NCBI RefSeq assembly: GCF_028551255.1
Contig: NZ_CP117029.1
Span: 62,001 to 126,000, forward strand
Origin: Vibrio tubiashii
GTDB taxonomy: Bacteria; Pseudomonadota; Gammaproteobacteria; Enterobacterales; Vibrionaceae
Direction: 5' to 3'
DNA: 64,000 bases
The position numbers and the translations under genes were made by a program. Below, piece after piece: positions 50,205-60,307 of this stretch (the stretch's first letter is position 1; each line of letters starts with the position of its first letter). A model generated the notes under the pieces. The model worked only from the letters and a program-made list of their open reading frames with translations, ran no database searches and was not told where the DNA came from.

Positions 50205-50326
50205 GAACCTTTTTCCTTATTGTTACCATTCTGAATAAAGCTTTGAGCAAATTAGCTCAAAGCCAACAACTTATGACGATTCCATTTATCGCGAAGGTTT
50301 GTTCTTCTTGAGAATAAATATGAGCT

Positions 50327-51532
50327 TTACGCTTCTAGTTTGTCCGCGATTGTCATGATGATTTGCGAGGCAATTTGTTGCTTCGATGCAAGGGTAAGTG
50401 ATTGCTTACCATCTTTCCAGTATACGGTGATTGCGTTGTCGTTGCTATTGAAGCCTTGCCCTTCGACAGAGACATCGTTAGCACAAATCATATCAAGATT
50501 CTTCTTGCTGAGCTTTGTACGTGCGTAGTGTTCTACGTCTTGAGTTTCAGCAGCAAACCCAACGGTAAATGGTCGAGATTCACTGAGAGCAGCGACAGAA
50601 GCGATAATATCGGGATTCTTCACCATAGTGATGGTCATTTGATCGCTATCATCGCTCTTTTTGATTTTTTGCTCGGCGATGTATTCAGGGCGATAGTCAG
50701 CAACTGCGGCGCAGCCGATAAAGATGTCATGAGTTTTCGCTTGCTTTATGGCAGCGTTATACATGCTTTGCGCACTGTCGACATCAATGCGCTCTACACC
50801 TGCTGGTGTCGTTAAGGATACTGGGCCAGAAACGAGCGTTACTTTTGCTCCCTGTGCCACTGCAGCTTGCGCTAATGCAAAGCCCATTTTTCCAGAACTA
50901 TGGTTAGAAATATAACGCACAGGGTCGATTGCTTCACGGGTTGGGCCTGCCGTAATCACCACGGATTTACCTTTCAGTGGCTTATCAGCAAAAAACTGTT
51001 CACATCGCTCGACGAGCTGCATTGGCTCTAACATGCGCCCAGGGCCCACATCCCCACACGCTTGTTCGCCTGCCGCAGGCCCCCAAATATGCATACCACG
51101 ACTTGCAAGGGTTGCGATGTTCTCTTGGGTGGCGATATTGCGATACATCTGCTGATTCATTGCTGGTGAGACGGCAATGGGTGAGTCGGTCGCAAGCACT
51201 AATGTCGTGAGTAAATCGTTACCCATACCCGCGCTCATGCGGGCAACTAGATCAGCGGTTGCCGGTGCAAGTAGGACAAGATCAGCCCATTTGGCAAGCT
51301 CGATATGGCCCATAGAGGCTTCTGCAGCAGGATCGAGTAGGCTATCAGAGACAGGTCTGCCAGAGACGGCCTGCATGGTCAGTGGGGTAATAAATTCTTT
51401 AGCTGCTTTGGTCATTACCACTTGAACCTGCGCGCCACGTTCAATAAGGCGGCGAGTCAGCTCGGCACATTTGTAAGCAGCGATACCACCACTAATACCT
51501 AATAGGATCTTTTTACCTGCGAGTGTTTGCAT
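50327..51532 (-). CDS. coaBC: Bifunctional CoaBC (phosphopantothenoylcysteine synthetase/decarboxylase)
   Basis: 401 residues. The FMN-dependent decarboxylase half (GGIAAYK near residue 15; PAMNQQMY near 125) is followed by the CTP-dependent synthetase half ([20 protein letters not shown] near 195-214). It makes 4'-phosphopantetheine in coenzyme A synthesis. Gene spacing to slmA is 122 bases, divergent from radC. Confidence 0.96.
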   Translation of the reverse strand: MQTLAGKKILLGISGGIAAYKCAELTRRLIERGAQVQVVMTKAAKEFITPLTMQAVSGRPVSDSLLDPAAEASMGHIELAKWADLVLLAPATADLVARMSAGMGNDLLTTLVLATDSPIAVSPAMNQQMYRNIATQENIATLASRGMHIWGPAAGEQACGDVGPGRMLEPMQLVERCEQFFADKPLKGKSVVITAGPTREAIDPVRYISNHSSGKMGFALAQAAVAQGAKVTLVSGPVSLTTPAGVERIDVDSAQSMYNAAIKQAKTHDIFIGCAAVADYRPEYIAEQKIKKSDDSDQMTITMVKNPDIIASVAALSESRPFTVGFAAETQDVEHYARTKLSKKNLDMICANDVSVEGQGFNSNDNAITVYWKDGKQSLTLASKQQIASQIIMTIADKLEA

Positions 51533-51771
51533 GATGATCTTCCTTAAAATTTCTGCCCGTAAGATACCACGGCTGATATTTACGTGCCTAGGGTCGCTAT
51601 CTGAGTTATTAAATTTGAAAGTTGATTTGGTGCAAAGTTTGCCACACCTCTATCGCTACAGTGTTTCAAGCTCTTCGCTTAGTTAATCGCACTGTTTCTT
51701 GCTCGGTTTTATCTATGATGCCTTCTTTATTTACTCTAACTTTTGCTGAGTTCATTACTGATGGGATATAG

Positions 51772-52440
51772 ATGAACGCTTTACCAAAAGAATCCATGCC
51801 TAGAGAAAAGCTTCTATCACATGGCCCGCAATCGCTAACGGATGCAGAACTGCTGGCGATATTTTTAAGAACGGGTACTCAAGGAATGAATGTTCTGGCT
51901 CTATCAGACCATTTGATTAAGGAATTTGGCTCACTCAGAGCGCTTTTTTCTGCTGATTTAGACCTTTTTTGTCGTCACAAAGGACTCGGTGTCGCTAAAT
52001 ATGTTCAACTGCAAGCAGTACTAGAAATGACCCAACGCTACTTAGCTGAGACGCTAAAGCGCGGTAATGCCTTGACTAGCCCTGAACAAACTAAACTCTA
52101 TCTATCTGGACTGCTCAGAGATAAGCAGAGAGAAGAATTCTTTGTGCTCTTTTTAGACAATCAACATCGGGTAATATGTGGAGAGCCGCTGTTCCAAGGC
52201 ACGATAGATGCCGCTTCAGTCTACCCAAGAGAAGTCGTTAAGCGTGCTTTAGAGCACAATTCAGCGGCCTTGATTTTGGCGCACAATCACCCGTCAGGCG
52301 TTGCAGAGCCTAGCCAAAGCGATCGACGAATAACCCGCCGAATCAGTGATGCGTTAGCGCTGGTGGACATCCGCGTGCTAGACCACTTTGTGGTTGGCGA
52401 TGGAGAGATTGTTTCCTTTGCGGAGCGCGGTTGGATTTAA
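51772..52440 (+). CDS. radC: RadC-family JAMM-domain protein
   Basis: 222 residues: an N-terminal helix-hairpin-helix region (about 1-95) and a JAB/MPN domain with the metal motif AHNHPSG-x7-SxxD near residues 168-182. RadC was named for a radiation phenotype later attributed to recG; its actual function is unsettled. It is the chromosomal (coaBC-linked) copy rather than a mobile-element copy. Confidence 0.93.
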   Translation: MNALPKESMPREKLLSHGPQSLTDAELLAIFLRTGTQGMNVLALSDHLIKEFGSLRALFSADLDLFCRHKGLGVAKYVQLQAVLEMTQRYLAETLKRGNALTSPEQTKLYLSGLLRDKQREEFFVLFLDNQHRVICGEPLFQGTIDAASVYPREVVKRALEHNSAALILAHNHPSGVAEPSQSDRRITRRISDALALVDIRVLDHFVVGDGEIVSFAERGWI

Positions 52441-52560
52441 ATCACATTTTTAGTTGTGAGTTCGCTAATTTCTGCTACAATCCCCCGACATTTTTTAGCA
52501 CATAAATCAGCTCTGCCTAAAAAAGATCACGAAAACCTGTAAAAAGGATCTGTTCGGGTC

Positions 52561-52589
52561 TTGAGCAATGCTACTCAAGTTAGTATAAT
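52561..52589 (+). promoter_or_regulatory. Main promoter of rpmB-rpmG
   Basis: TTGAGC (52561-52566), exact 17-base spacer and TATAAT (52584-52589). A further candidate, TTGTGA-N16-TACAAT, is at 52454-52481. The -35 lies in an inverted repeat, CTTGAG-N8-CTCAAG, that overlaps the spacer. Transcription would give a leader of about 120 bases. Confidence 0.75.
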
Positions 52590-52595
52590 GCGCGA

Positions 52596-52716
52596 CCTTT
52601 GATAGCCTTGTATGGGTTTCCATAGCGGTATAAGACCTCAAACTTCTAATTTAGAAACTGAGAGGTTCGGCCACCAAGGTTGATATCGAGCTGAAACGAT
52701 TTTGGAGAAGACATTC
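52596..52716 (+). promoter_or_regulatory. Structured leader of rpmB-rpmG
   Basis: About 120 bases between the TATAAT and the rpmB start contain imperfect hairpins, including an ACCTCA...TGAGAGGT outer stem around TTCTAA/TTAGAA. A ribosomal-protein autoregulatory leader is possible, but I recognise no specific binding motif. Confidence 0.35.
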
Positions 52717-52953
52717 ATGTCACGAGTATGCCAAGTAACTGGTAAGCGTCCAGTAACGGGTAACAACCGTTCACACGCACGCAATGCTACTAAGCGTCGT
52801 TTTCTGCCGAACCTACAAACTCATCGTTTCTGGGTAGAGAGCGAAAAACGTTTTGTTAAACTACGTCTATCTGCTAAAGGTATGCGTATCATCGATAAGA
52901 AAGGCATTGATGCTGTTCTTGTTGATATCCGTGCAAACGGCGTAAACGTTTAA
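52717..52953 (+). CDS. rpmB: 50S ribosomal protein L28
   Basis: 78 residues, the usual length. The sequence starts [17 protein letters not shown] after GGAG nine bases upstream; an upstream in-frame TTG is not needed. It has a single cysteine, so it is the zinc-free form. rpmG follows after 13 bases. Confidence 0.98.
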   Translation: MSRVCQVTGKRPVTGNNRSHARNATKRRFLPNLQTHRFWVESEKRFVKLRLSAKGMRIIDKKGIDAVLVDIRANGVNV

Positions 52954-52966
52954 GAGGAAATAGACA

Positions 52967-53137
52967 ATGGCAAAGAAAGGCGTACGTGAGAAAATCCGTC
53001 TAGTATCTTCTGCAGGTACTGGTCACTTCTACACGACTGATAAGAACAAACGTAACATGCCAGGCAAATTTGAGATCAAAAAGTTTGATCCAGTAGTTCG
53101 CCAGCACGTTATGTACAAAGAAGCTAAAATCAAGTAA
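52967..53137 (+). CDS. rpmG: 50S ribosomal protein L33
   Basis: 56 residues starting [19 protein letters not shown] and ending in KEAKIK. No cysteine pairs are present, so it is the zinc-independent form. AGAGGAAA precedes the ATG. It is cotranscribed with rpmB and ends at a clear terminator. Confidence 0.97.
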
Positions 53138-53175
53138 TTAATTCTTCTTTGAACTTCCTTCGGGAAGCGTGAATT

Positions 53176-53210
53176 GAAACCCAATCATAGCAATATGGTT
53201 GGGTTTTTTA
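53176..53210 (+). terminator. Terminator after rpmG
   Basis: AACCCAA-N14-TTGGGTT followed by TTTTT. Confidence 0.85.
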
Positions 53211-53214
53211 TTGC

Positions 53215-53388
53215 GTAGAGAACGGGAACGCTGCGCTATGGAAAACGAGATCGGGCTTCGCCCTGCGAGAAATCTAGAGTTGACACTTTAACCATGGTCA
53301 AGCAACGTTAGTTCTCCAGTTCTCCAGTTCTCCAGTTCTCCAGTTCTCCAGTTCTCCAGTTCTCCAGTTCTCCAGTTCTCCAGTTCTC
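53215..53388 (+). repeat. Composite intergenic repeat, copy D
   Basis: Between rpmG and the 160-residue membrane protein gene, both on the plus strand. GGGAACGCTGCGCTATGGA block at about 53224-53242, GGGCTTCGCCC at 53253-53263, AGAGTTGAC at about 53277-53285, then nine perfect TCTCCAGT units (53313-53384). Here the array does not touch a stop codon but lies 63 bases upstream of the next start. Confidence 0.85.
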
Positions 53389-53447
53389 GCCTATCTACCT
53401 CTTTTCTGCTACTTTTGAGTCAGTTAAAGGCAGAGAAGTTAGACACT

Positions 53448-53930
53448 ATGCGAGTTTCCCCTGCACGTCGTAGACGTTGGAACAATATCCTGATGTTAGG
53501 CATTATCGCGTTTATCGCTTTGCTTAACCTTCCTACTTTGATCAAAACCTATCTACTTGAGCCGACGGTGGTTGAAAGTCCTTATCCGTATTTATTAAAC
53601 CCTCAGGCAGAGTTACAAGCATTACATTTTTCTGATTGGTCACTGGAGAAAAACCAAGGACGTTGGCGCAGTACTGTCAATACCGCTATTCCGGAACAAG
53701 AACTTGCCCAGCGTTGGATTGATTTAGTCGGCACAGAAGTGACTCAAGATAACTTCGATAGCTTAAAGCCTCAGCTTAGTAGCCCCAGTTCAATTGAAGC
53801 CTGGTATTTAGATCAGGAAGAGCCACAAAGGATCACTTATTACCAAACCCCACAATTTTGGTTGCTGAAAAACTGGCAAGATAAGTGGATAGCCATTTCA
53901 GTTGAACCTCGCTATCTTATGCCTGAGTAA
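53448..53930 (+). CDS. Hypothetical membrane-anchored protein
   Basis: About 160 residues: a basic N-terminus (RVSPARRRRWNN), one membrane segment near residues 17-35 and a hydrophilic C-terminal domain of about 120 residues. It is probably anchored in the inner membrane with the C-terminus outside. No family is recognised. ATG 53448 is preferred to the TTG at 53415. The downstream neighbour is mutM, 36 bases away, so the two may be cotranscribed. Confidence 0.72.
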   Translation: MRVSPARRRRWNNILMLGIIAFIALLNLPTLIKTYLLEPTVVESPYPYLLNPQAELQALHFSDWSLEKNQGRWRSTVNTAIPEQELAQRWIDLVGTEVTQDNFDSLKPQLSSPSSIEAWYLDQEEPQRITYYQTPQFWLLKNWQDKWIAISVEPRYLMPE

Positions 53931-53966
53931 ATCCACACTACGTGTTGCATGCGATAGGAAGAATAG

Positions 53967-54773
53967 ATGCCTGAATTACCTGAAGTTGAAGTAAGCCGAA
54001 TGGGGATTTCACCTCACTTAATTGGTCAAACAGTGGCTAAACTGACATTTCGCACCCCGAAACTGCGTTGGGATATTCCTGCGGAGCTGAAAAAAATGGA
54101 AGGGCAGGTCATTCGCGGCATTTCTCGTCGAGCAAAGTATTTATTAATTGAAACAGATGCAGGTAGCGCGATTGTCCATCTTGGAATGTCTGGCTCACTA
54201 AGAGTTTTGGATGCTGAGATCTCACCGGCTAAACATGATCATGTTGATCTCAAACTCACTAACGGTAAGGTGCTGCGCTACAACGATCCAAGACGATTTG
54301 GCGCTTGGCTATGGACAGAAGATGGTACTCATGCAGCACTAGGTAGTATGGGGCCTGAGCCGCTAACCCCTGAATTCAATGCCGATTATATTGCTGAAAA
54401 GGCCGCAAATAAGCGCGTTGCGGTAAAGCAATTTATTATGGATAACAAAGTCGTGGTTGGCGTAGGCAACATCTACGCTAATGAATCGCTATTTAGTTCC
54501 AGTATCCACCCAACACGACCCGCTGGAAAGCTTACAGCGAAAGAGTGGGTATTATTAGTCAAAGAGATTAAGCGAGTGCTGGATACTGCAATCAAACAAG
54601 GTGGAACGACGCTAAAAGACTTCGCTCAAGCTGATGGAAAACCCGGCTACTTTGCTCAGGAGCTGCAAGTCTATGGTAAATCAGGTGAGCCATGCCCAAC
54701 CTGTGGTGAACTCATCGAAGAGCAGAAGATCGGTCAGCGCAATACGTTTTTTTGTGGTCAGTGTCAGAAATAA
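53967..54773 (+). CDS. mutM: Formamidopyrimidine-DNA glycosylase MutM (Fpg)
   Basis: 268 residues. The catalytic N-terminus (M)PELPEVE is intact, with Pro2 and Glu3; the helix-two-turn-helix region ([10 protein letters not shown]) and C-terminal zinc finger (CPTC ... CGQC) are complete. It removes 8-oxoguanine from DNA. GATAGGAAG precedes the ATG. The convergent neighbour is coaD. Confidence 0.97.
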   Translation: MPELPEVEVSRMGISPHLIGQTVAKLTFRTPKLRWDIPAELKKMEGQVIRGISRRAKYLLIETDAGSAIVHLGMSGSLRVLDAEISPAKHDHVDLKLTNGKVLRYNDPRRFGAWLWTEDGTHAALGSMGPEPLTPEFNADYIAEKAANKRVAVKQFIMDNKVVVGVGNIYANESLFSSSIHPTRPAGKLTAKEWVLLVKEIKRVLDTAIKQGGTTLKDFAQADGKPGYFAQELQVYGKSGEPCPTCGELIEEQKIGQRNTFFCGQCQK

Positions 54774-54774
54774 A

Positions 54775-54873
54775 GGCAGGAGTGCTCCGCTGCGGGAAAG
54801 CGGGATCGGGCTCCGCCCTTCTGGAAAACTAGAGTTGACTCTTCAACTATCGCGGAGCAACTTCAGTTATCCA
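54775..54873 (+). repeat. Composite intergenic repeat, copy E (single unit, no array)
   Basis: Between convergent mutM and coaD. It has GGGCTCCGCCC at 54808-54818 (one change from the other copies), AGAGTTGAC at about 54831-54839 and one CAGTTATCCA motif directly before the coaD stop codon (54874-54876). It shows the element without tandem expansion. Confidence 0.7.
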
Positions 54874-55416
<543 letters not shown>

Positions 55417-55474
55417 TCACAATTACCCACTGAAGCCGTTATCATTGGAACAAAAGATAGATGTGGATTGAGTG

Positions 55475-56509
55475 ATGAAAAAAATACTGGTGGTGAGAAA
55501 CGACAAAATCGGTGACTTTATGTTGGCATGGCCGAGCTTTGCCATGCTTAAAGCCTCGCTACCAGATTGTCAGATTACAGCTCTGGTACCTAGTTATACG
55601 GTTGCTCTTGCAGAGCTATGCCCATGGATTGACCATGTGCTGGTCGACCCGACAAAGAAATCTTCAAAACATGCGCAGAAAAAGCTGATTGAGCAGATTC
55701 GTCACGAACAGTTTGATGCTTCGATTAACTTGTTTTCTACCTCTTATAACGCCAAGTTAGTTTGGAAGGGCAAGGTTCCTTATCGCTTAGCTCCCGCGAC
55801 TAAGCTCGCGCAGATTTTCTATAACAAGCGCATTAAGCAAAAACGTTCTCAATCGGCTAAGCCAGAGTTTGAATACAACCTAGATCTTATTCGCGCCTTT
55901 TTAAGTGATATTGGCAAGCCTATCGTTGAACTTTCAGCGCCTTACTTATCGTTTAGTTCACAGCAGTTAGTGCAGCAAAAAGGCAAGCTGGCACAACAAC
56001 TCGAATTGGATGTAAACAAGCCTTGGGTCTATGTTCATGCTGGTAGTGGTGGCTCAGCTAATAATCTTTCTTTAGAGCAGTATGCACAGCTTGTCAGTGG
56101 TTTAGCGGGTGAATTTGAAGTGGTATTAACCGCAGGGCCAGGTGAAGAACAAAAAGCCGCTGAGTTGCAGCAATTGATGGCTAGCCGCGGCAGAAATGCG
56201 GCGCTTTATGATAACAACGATGGATTGGTTGATTTCTCTTGCTCGATTGCTTGTGCCGATATGTTTATCGCAGGCTCAACCGGCCCGTTACATATTGCGG
56301 CGGCGATCGATGTGCCAACCATTGGTTTCTTCCCAAGTAAACGTTCTGCCACACCACTACGTTGGCAACCTATAAATTCAGACGGGAATCATATCGCTTT
56401 TTGCCCACCACAAGCTGAAGATAAAGCCAGTCAGGAAGATATGGCGCGTATTGATGTCGAAAAGGTGTTGGAAGAGTTACAGCCTTGGGCTAATGAAAAG
56501 TTAGTGTAG
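55475..56509 (+). CDS. GT9-family (heptosyltransferase-like) glycosyltransferase
   Basis: 344 residues. The N-terminal KILVVRNDKIGDFMLAWP motif and the C-terminal AGSTGPLHIAAAIDVPTIGFF motif identify the GT9 ADP-heptose transferase family; the acceptor specificity cannot be told. Starts GTG 55472 and ATG 55475 are adjacent. It is the first gene of the LPS core locus and is divergent from coaD. Confidence 0.87.
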   Translation: MKKILVVRNDKIGDFMLAWPSFAMLKASLPDCQITALVPSYTVALAELCPWIDHVLVDPTKKSSKHAQKKLIEQIRHEQFDASINLFSTSYNAKLVWKGKVPYRLAPATKLAQIFYNKRIKQKRSQSAKPEFEYNLDLIRAFLSDIGKPIVELSAPYLSFSSQQLVQQKGKLAQQLELDVNKPWVYVHAGSGGSANNLSLEQYAQLVSGLAGEFEVVLTAGPGEEQKAAELQQLMASRGRNAALYDNNDGLVDFSCSIACADMFIAGSTGPLHIAAAIDVPTIGFFPSKRSATPLRWQPINSDGNHIAFCPPQAEDKASQEDMARIDVEKVLEELQPWANEKLV

Positions 56510-56512
56510 AAA

Positions 56513-56535
56513 AAGGCGACCTTATCGGTCGCCTT
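56513..56535. terminator. Bidirectional terminator in LPS locus
   Basis: AAGGCGACC-TTATC-GGTCGCCTT between convergent glycosyltransferase genes, with a T-run on the minus strand. Confidence 0.8.
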
Positions 56536-56548
56536 ACAATTCAAGCGT

Positions 56549-57334
56549 TCAAAATTTTTCAGGCATCTTGTCGGTTTCTGTTCGAATCCATAAATCCGCA
56601 TATTTGACAAAGGTAGAATGCGCAGAGAGTAGTGACAGCAGGAAGCCCTGTTTACCATCTAAGAAGCCGGCCTTAACGACATACATTTTCAAAAAGCAGC
56701 CCAGCGCATGAAGAATACCTTGTGAGATGCTGCTCTTTTTACCCTTTTTCTCTCTCTGCTCTGCCCACGCTTTCGCGTAGCCTGCTGATTTAACCAAGTA
56801 ATGGTTCATATCATTGTAGGTAAAGTGAATCAGATCACCATTAAGGTTTTCAACCTTCATCTCCCCAGTTACTTCGACTTTCTCATGCACTAAGGCGTCA
56901 TTGTACTGAGTTAGTTTCGTTGGATATAAGCGAAGAACACGATCTGGGTACCAGCCACAATGGCGAATATAACGGCCAAATACCCAACTTAAGCGCGCGG
57001 TTTGATAGATGGTTGAAGGCTCATTACTAGCAACCGCCGCTAAAATGCTCTCTTTCAGTTCAGGCGTGACACGCTCATCAGCATCGAGCCACAGAATGTA
57101 ATCTGACTCGACATAAGATTGTGCGATACGGCGCTGAGGCCCAAACCCTGGCCATTCTTGATTGACGAAAAATTTGTCGGTAAAGGTTCGTGCCACTTGT
57201 TCTGTTTTGTCTGTACTTCCAGAATCGAGGACGACTATCTCATCAACCCAGTCATGGACGGTTTCCAAGCAAGCTTTAAGATGCTGCGCTTCGTTTTTTA
57301 CGATTAGGGCAACGGCAATGGTTGGTTTACTCAC
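56549..57334 (-). CDS. GT2-family LPS core glycosyltransferase (WaaE/KdtX-like)
   Basis: 261 residues. The GT2 nucleotide-sugar site is visible: [26 protein letters not shown] and LDADERV (the DxD-type motif). The closest family I recall is the WaaE/KdtX beta-glucosyltransferases of LPS core. Its GTG start overlaps the stop of the GT9 gene by one base, so the two are translationally coupled. Confidence 0.85.
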   Translation of the reverse strand: MSKPTIAVALIVKNEAQHLKACLETVHDWVDEIVVLDSGSTDKTEQVARTFTDKFFVNQEWPGFGPQRRIAQSYVESDYILWLDADERVTPELKESILAAVASNEPSTIYQTARLSWVFGRYIRHCGWYPDRVLRLYPTKLTQYNDALVHEKVEVTGEMKVENLNGDLIHFTYNDMNHYLVKSAGYAKAWAEQREKKGKKSSISQGILHALGCFLKMYVVKAGFLDGKQGFLLSLLSAHSTFVKYADLWIRTETDKMPEKF

Positions 57335-58410
57335 TAGGATACCTCTGGAGTGGATGATGGAAGGTTTAAATCAGAGACTACTTTATCAAACATAGTGATA
57401 ACTTGCTGAACTTCAATACGTTGCATGGCGTTTTTGTCTTTTACTCGTGCGCGCCAACTCAGTTCTTTAGATGTTTTGCCTGTCTCGGCTTGAATCGCTT
57501 CTTCATAAGCGGACACAACATACTGGCGATACTGATAAGGTCCCGTTCGCTCTGGATTATGATGAGCATAAAGGCCAATAATAGGAGTGTTAACCGCATT
57601 CGCCATATGGGCAGGGCCTGTATCTGGTGCAACAACGAGATTGGCTTTATCTAATAGCGCTAACATCTCTTTGAGAGAACTTTTGCCAACCAAGTTGTTC
57701 ACTGGAACATCAATTAAATTCTCGATTTTCGCGGCAAGATCTAGCTCTACCTGAGCAGGGCTTCCCGCTAAAATAATATTCCAGCCTGTTTGATGAGCAT
57801 GCTGAATTAGCTCTGCATAGCCTTCGGCTGTCCAGTTTTTATAGGCTTTACTTGCTGCTGGAACAATCACGAGGTTTGGCTTGGTCGCGTCAAGTTGAAC
57901 GGTTGCCCAGGTTAAATCATTAGCAGAGTAGTCAATCCGCCATTTCGGCGACATATCTTGCACACCGAGCGTTTCACCAAAGGCAAGTAGTCCATCGAGA
58001 ACATGCATGGTTTGCGGGGAAGGGACTTTGACATTGGTAAACAAGCTTTGAAAGTCTTGGCTACGCGTGGCATCAAATCCGAGTTTGTACTTCGCCTTTA
58101 TTCCTAAAGTTGCAATGCTGGCTCTAAACGCGTATTGCATATGCAGGAGAGCGTCAAAGCGATAATCTTTTAGCTCGCGCCACAGTGATTTATAGCCTGA
58201 CCAGCCCTCTTTTTTATCAAACACCACTACGGTGATGTTTTCTAAATCTTCAATTAGCTTTGCTTCCAGTTTGCCTGTTATCCAGACGACTTCAGTCTCA
58301 GGCCATTGGCGCTGTATCGCTTGTACAGCTGCAACGGTATTACAGACGTCACCAATCGCAGACAAGCGCAGTATGCAGAGAGATTTAGGAGCAGAGGAAA
58401 AAAGTGGCAT
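57334..58410 (-). CDS. OpsX-like GT9 heptosyltransferase
   Basis: About 358 residues from ATG 58410 ([21 protein letters not shown]); an upstream ATG at 58428 would add six residues and lies 6 bases from a MITE-like element. C-terminal [21 protein letters not shown] is the GT9 substrate site. The sequence resembles OpsX/heptosyltransferase I, which attaches the first heptose to Kdo. Consistent with a single phosphorylated Kdo core (kdkA next door). Confidence 0.87.
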   Translation of the reverse strand: MPLFSSAPKSLCILRLSAIGDVCNTVAAVQAIQRQWPETEVVWITGKLEAKLIEDLENITVVVFDKKEGWSGYKSLWRELKDYRFDALLHMQYAFRASIATLGIKAKYKLGFDATRSQDFQSLFTNVKVPSPQTMHVLDGLLAFGETLGVQDMSPKWRIDYSANDLTWATVQLDATKPNLVIVPAASKAYKNWTAEGYAELIQHAHQTGWNIILAGSPAQVELDLAAKIENLIDVPVNNLVGKSSLKEMLALLDKANLVVAPDTGPAHMANAVNTPIIGLYAHHNPERTGPYQYRQYVVSAYEEAIQAETGKTSKELSWRARVKDKNAMQRIEVQQVITMFDKVVSDLNLPSSTPEVS

Positions 58411-58433
58411 AGTGATTTCAATTAGCATGTATC

Positions 58434-58700
58434 AGGGTCTATTGACCTTTTGCGGTTAAATTTTGTTCGAGATAAAAGCGTTTTAATCGCGGCGAGAGGT
58501 TTGCCGCCTAGTCATTCTAAGCAAAACACCTCTCAACAAAGAGTAAAACGCTTTTAGCCGAACCCTTCAGGCAGCGTTTGTGGCTCCTTTCTGCTGCGCT
58601 ATCGGCTTATCAGGTAGAGCAACTACAATTCAAAGCCTCTGCCTTGCATAAAGAACCCACAAACTGCTGCAAAAATCAGCTCAAAAGGTCAATAGACCCT
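58434..58700. mobile_element. MITE-like element with 19-bp terminal inverted repeats
   Basis: A 267-bp non-coding segment with perfect 19-bp termini AGGGTCTATTGACCTTTTG (58434-58452) and CAAAAGGTCAATAGACCCT (58682-58700). It contains an internal AAAAGCGTTTTA/TAAAACGCTTTT inverted pair and no open reading frame. It occupies nearly all of the divergent interval between the OpsX-like gene and kdkA. I saw no target-site duplication. Similar sequence is common in vibrios by memory; the mobilising transposase family is not known to me. Confidence 0.78.
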
Positions 58701-58770
58701 AGCCAAGATTATGCAGAGAGGCTCAATAAATGTAAAATGGCGTCGCAAATAAATTGAGAGATCACCACGC

Positions 58771-59469
58771 ATGAAGACTTTGCAGTTTGATAATCAGACC
58801 ATATGGTATGACGAAGAGCTACTTAAAGAAGACCCTAAACAAGTTTTCGAACCAGGTTACTGGCAGCAAAACGACAAAGTTATTGGTAGCGCTCAAGGAC
58901 GTGGTACTACGTGGTTTGTACAAACAGAGTCAATGCCTGCAGCGCTGCGGCACTATCGTCGTGGTGGTCTATTTGGCAAACTGGTTAATGATAGCTACCA
59001 CTTTTCAGGTTGGAAGCAAACGCGCAGTTACCAAGAGTTTCAGCTTTTGAATACGCTAATCCAAGCGGGCGTCAACGTGCCTAAGCCAATTGCTGCTCGT
59101 GCGATCAAAAGCAGCTTGAGTTATACCGCGGATTTGTTGAGTGAAAAGATACCCAATGCCAGAGATTTGGTATCGATTCTGGTAGAAAAGCCACTTTCTG
59201 CAGAGATATATCAGAAAATTGGCCAAGAAATCCGTAAGATGCATAACGCGCAAGTGAACCACACTGACCTCAATATCCACAATATCTTGCTTGATGAAGA
59301 CGAAAAAGTTTGGATTATCGACTTCGATAAGTGCTCCCAACAATCTGGCGAAGAGTGGAAGAAAGGTAACTTAGATAGACTGAAACGGTCGTTTTTGAAA
59401 GAGGTGGGTAAGTCGGGTATTATTTGGACCAATGAAGATTTTGAGTTTTTGCTGCAGTCCATGGCATAA
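58771..59469 (+). CDS. kdkA: Kdo kinase KdkA
   Basis: 232 residues. The kinase-like catalytic motif HTDLNIHNILLD near residues 164-175 and metal-binding IIDFDKC near 188-194 are intact. KdkA phosphorylates the single Kdo residue on lipid A in Haemophilus and Vibrio. It starts 70 bases after the MITE-like element; the GT2 gene follows after 23 bases. Confidence 0.93.
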   Translation: MKTLQFDNQTIWYDEELLKEDPKQVFEPGYWQQNDKVIGSAQGRGTTWFVQTESMPAALRHYRRGGLFGKLVNDSYHFSGWKQTRSYQEFQLLNTLIQAGVNVPKPIAARAIKSSLSYTADLLSEKIPNARDLVSILVEKPLSAEIYQKIGQEIRKMHNAQVNHTDLNIHNILLDEDEKVWIIDFDKCSQQSGEEWKKGNLDRLKRSFLKEVGKSGIIWTNEDFEFLLQSMA

Positions 59470-59492
59470 ACTAGTAAAACTAAGAGCATAGT

Positions 59493-60305
59493 ATGTTGAA
59501 AGCCTCTGTAATTATCTCCGTTTACAAAGATGTAGAAGCGTTGAACTCTATTTTGTACGCATTAAGTATGCAAAGTGAGCCAAATTTTGAAGTTGTTGTC
59601 GCGGAAGATGGTGACTCTAAAGATGTTGCTGATTATCTAAACTCACTCCCTTTTCCTAATCTGAACATTGTCCATGTGACTCAAGAAGATTTAGGATGGA
59701 GAAAGATGACCGCGGTGAATAAAGCCGTCGCTAAAGCTACGTCGGACTACCTTATATTTTTGGACGGTGATTGCATCCCTCATTTTAAGCATGTGGAATG
59801 TCACATCAAACATAGTGAGCCCGGGAAAACCTTGATTGGCCGTCGCGTGTTTTTAGGACGTCGATACTCAAACTTGGTTCGCACTGAGCCTCAAGAAATC
59901 GGCCCACTACAAAAGCCTATTTACTACTTGAGCAAGATATTTTCATTGCACCAAGACAAAGTGAGAAACTATGAGGTGGGCTTTGTTAACCCACTATTGC
60001 ACGCTCTCTATAAGAAAAAATGGCTCAACTTAGTGGGATGTAACTTCTCTTGTTTCTTAGCTGACTTTAAAACTGTCAATGGCTACAACGAGGAACTACC
60101 TGGCGCAGGAGCAGAAGATGATGACTTGTGTCATCGTATGATGGCTATGGGTATTAAGATGAAAAATATTAAATTTCTCACCCCAGTTTATCATTTAGAT
60201 CATCCAGTTCGTCGTGCGCTTGCTGACGAGAATGCTCGTATCACGGCCGAAAATCTAAAAAATGGCGTGTACTATTGCAAAAAAGGGCTAGATCAACATC
60301 TCTAG
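59493..60305 (+). CDS. GT2-family glycosyltransferase with GT7 C-terminal motif
   Basis: 270 residues. N-terminal GT2 fold (SVIISVYKDVEALNSIL; LDGDCIPH is the DxD-type metal site) followed by a second domain with the GAGAEDDDLCHRM motif typical of galactosyltransferase-like C-terminal domains. Donor and acceptor are unknown. It follows kdkA in the same direction and is probably an LPS core or terminal sugar transferase. Confidence 0.85.
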   Translation: MLKASVIISVYKDVEALNSILYALSMQSEPNFEVVVAEDGDSKDVADYLNSLPFPNLNIVHVTQEDLGWRKMTAVNKAVAKATSDYLIFLDGDCIPHFKHVECHIKHSEPGKTLIGRRVFLGRRYSNLVRTEPQEIGPLQKPIYYLSKIFSLHQDKVRNYEVGFVNPLLHALYKKKWLNLVGCNFSCFLADFKTVNGYNEELPGAGAEDDDLCHRMMAMGIKMKNIKFLTPVYHLDHPVRRALADENARITAENLKNGVYYCKKGLDQHL

Positions 60306-60307
60306 CC

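Noticed and set aside
58425..58710. Target-site duplication flanking the MITE-like element
   Set aside because: Flanks GCATGTATC and AGCCAAG share no direct repeat, so an insertion duplication cannot be claimed.
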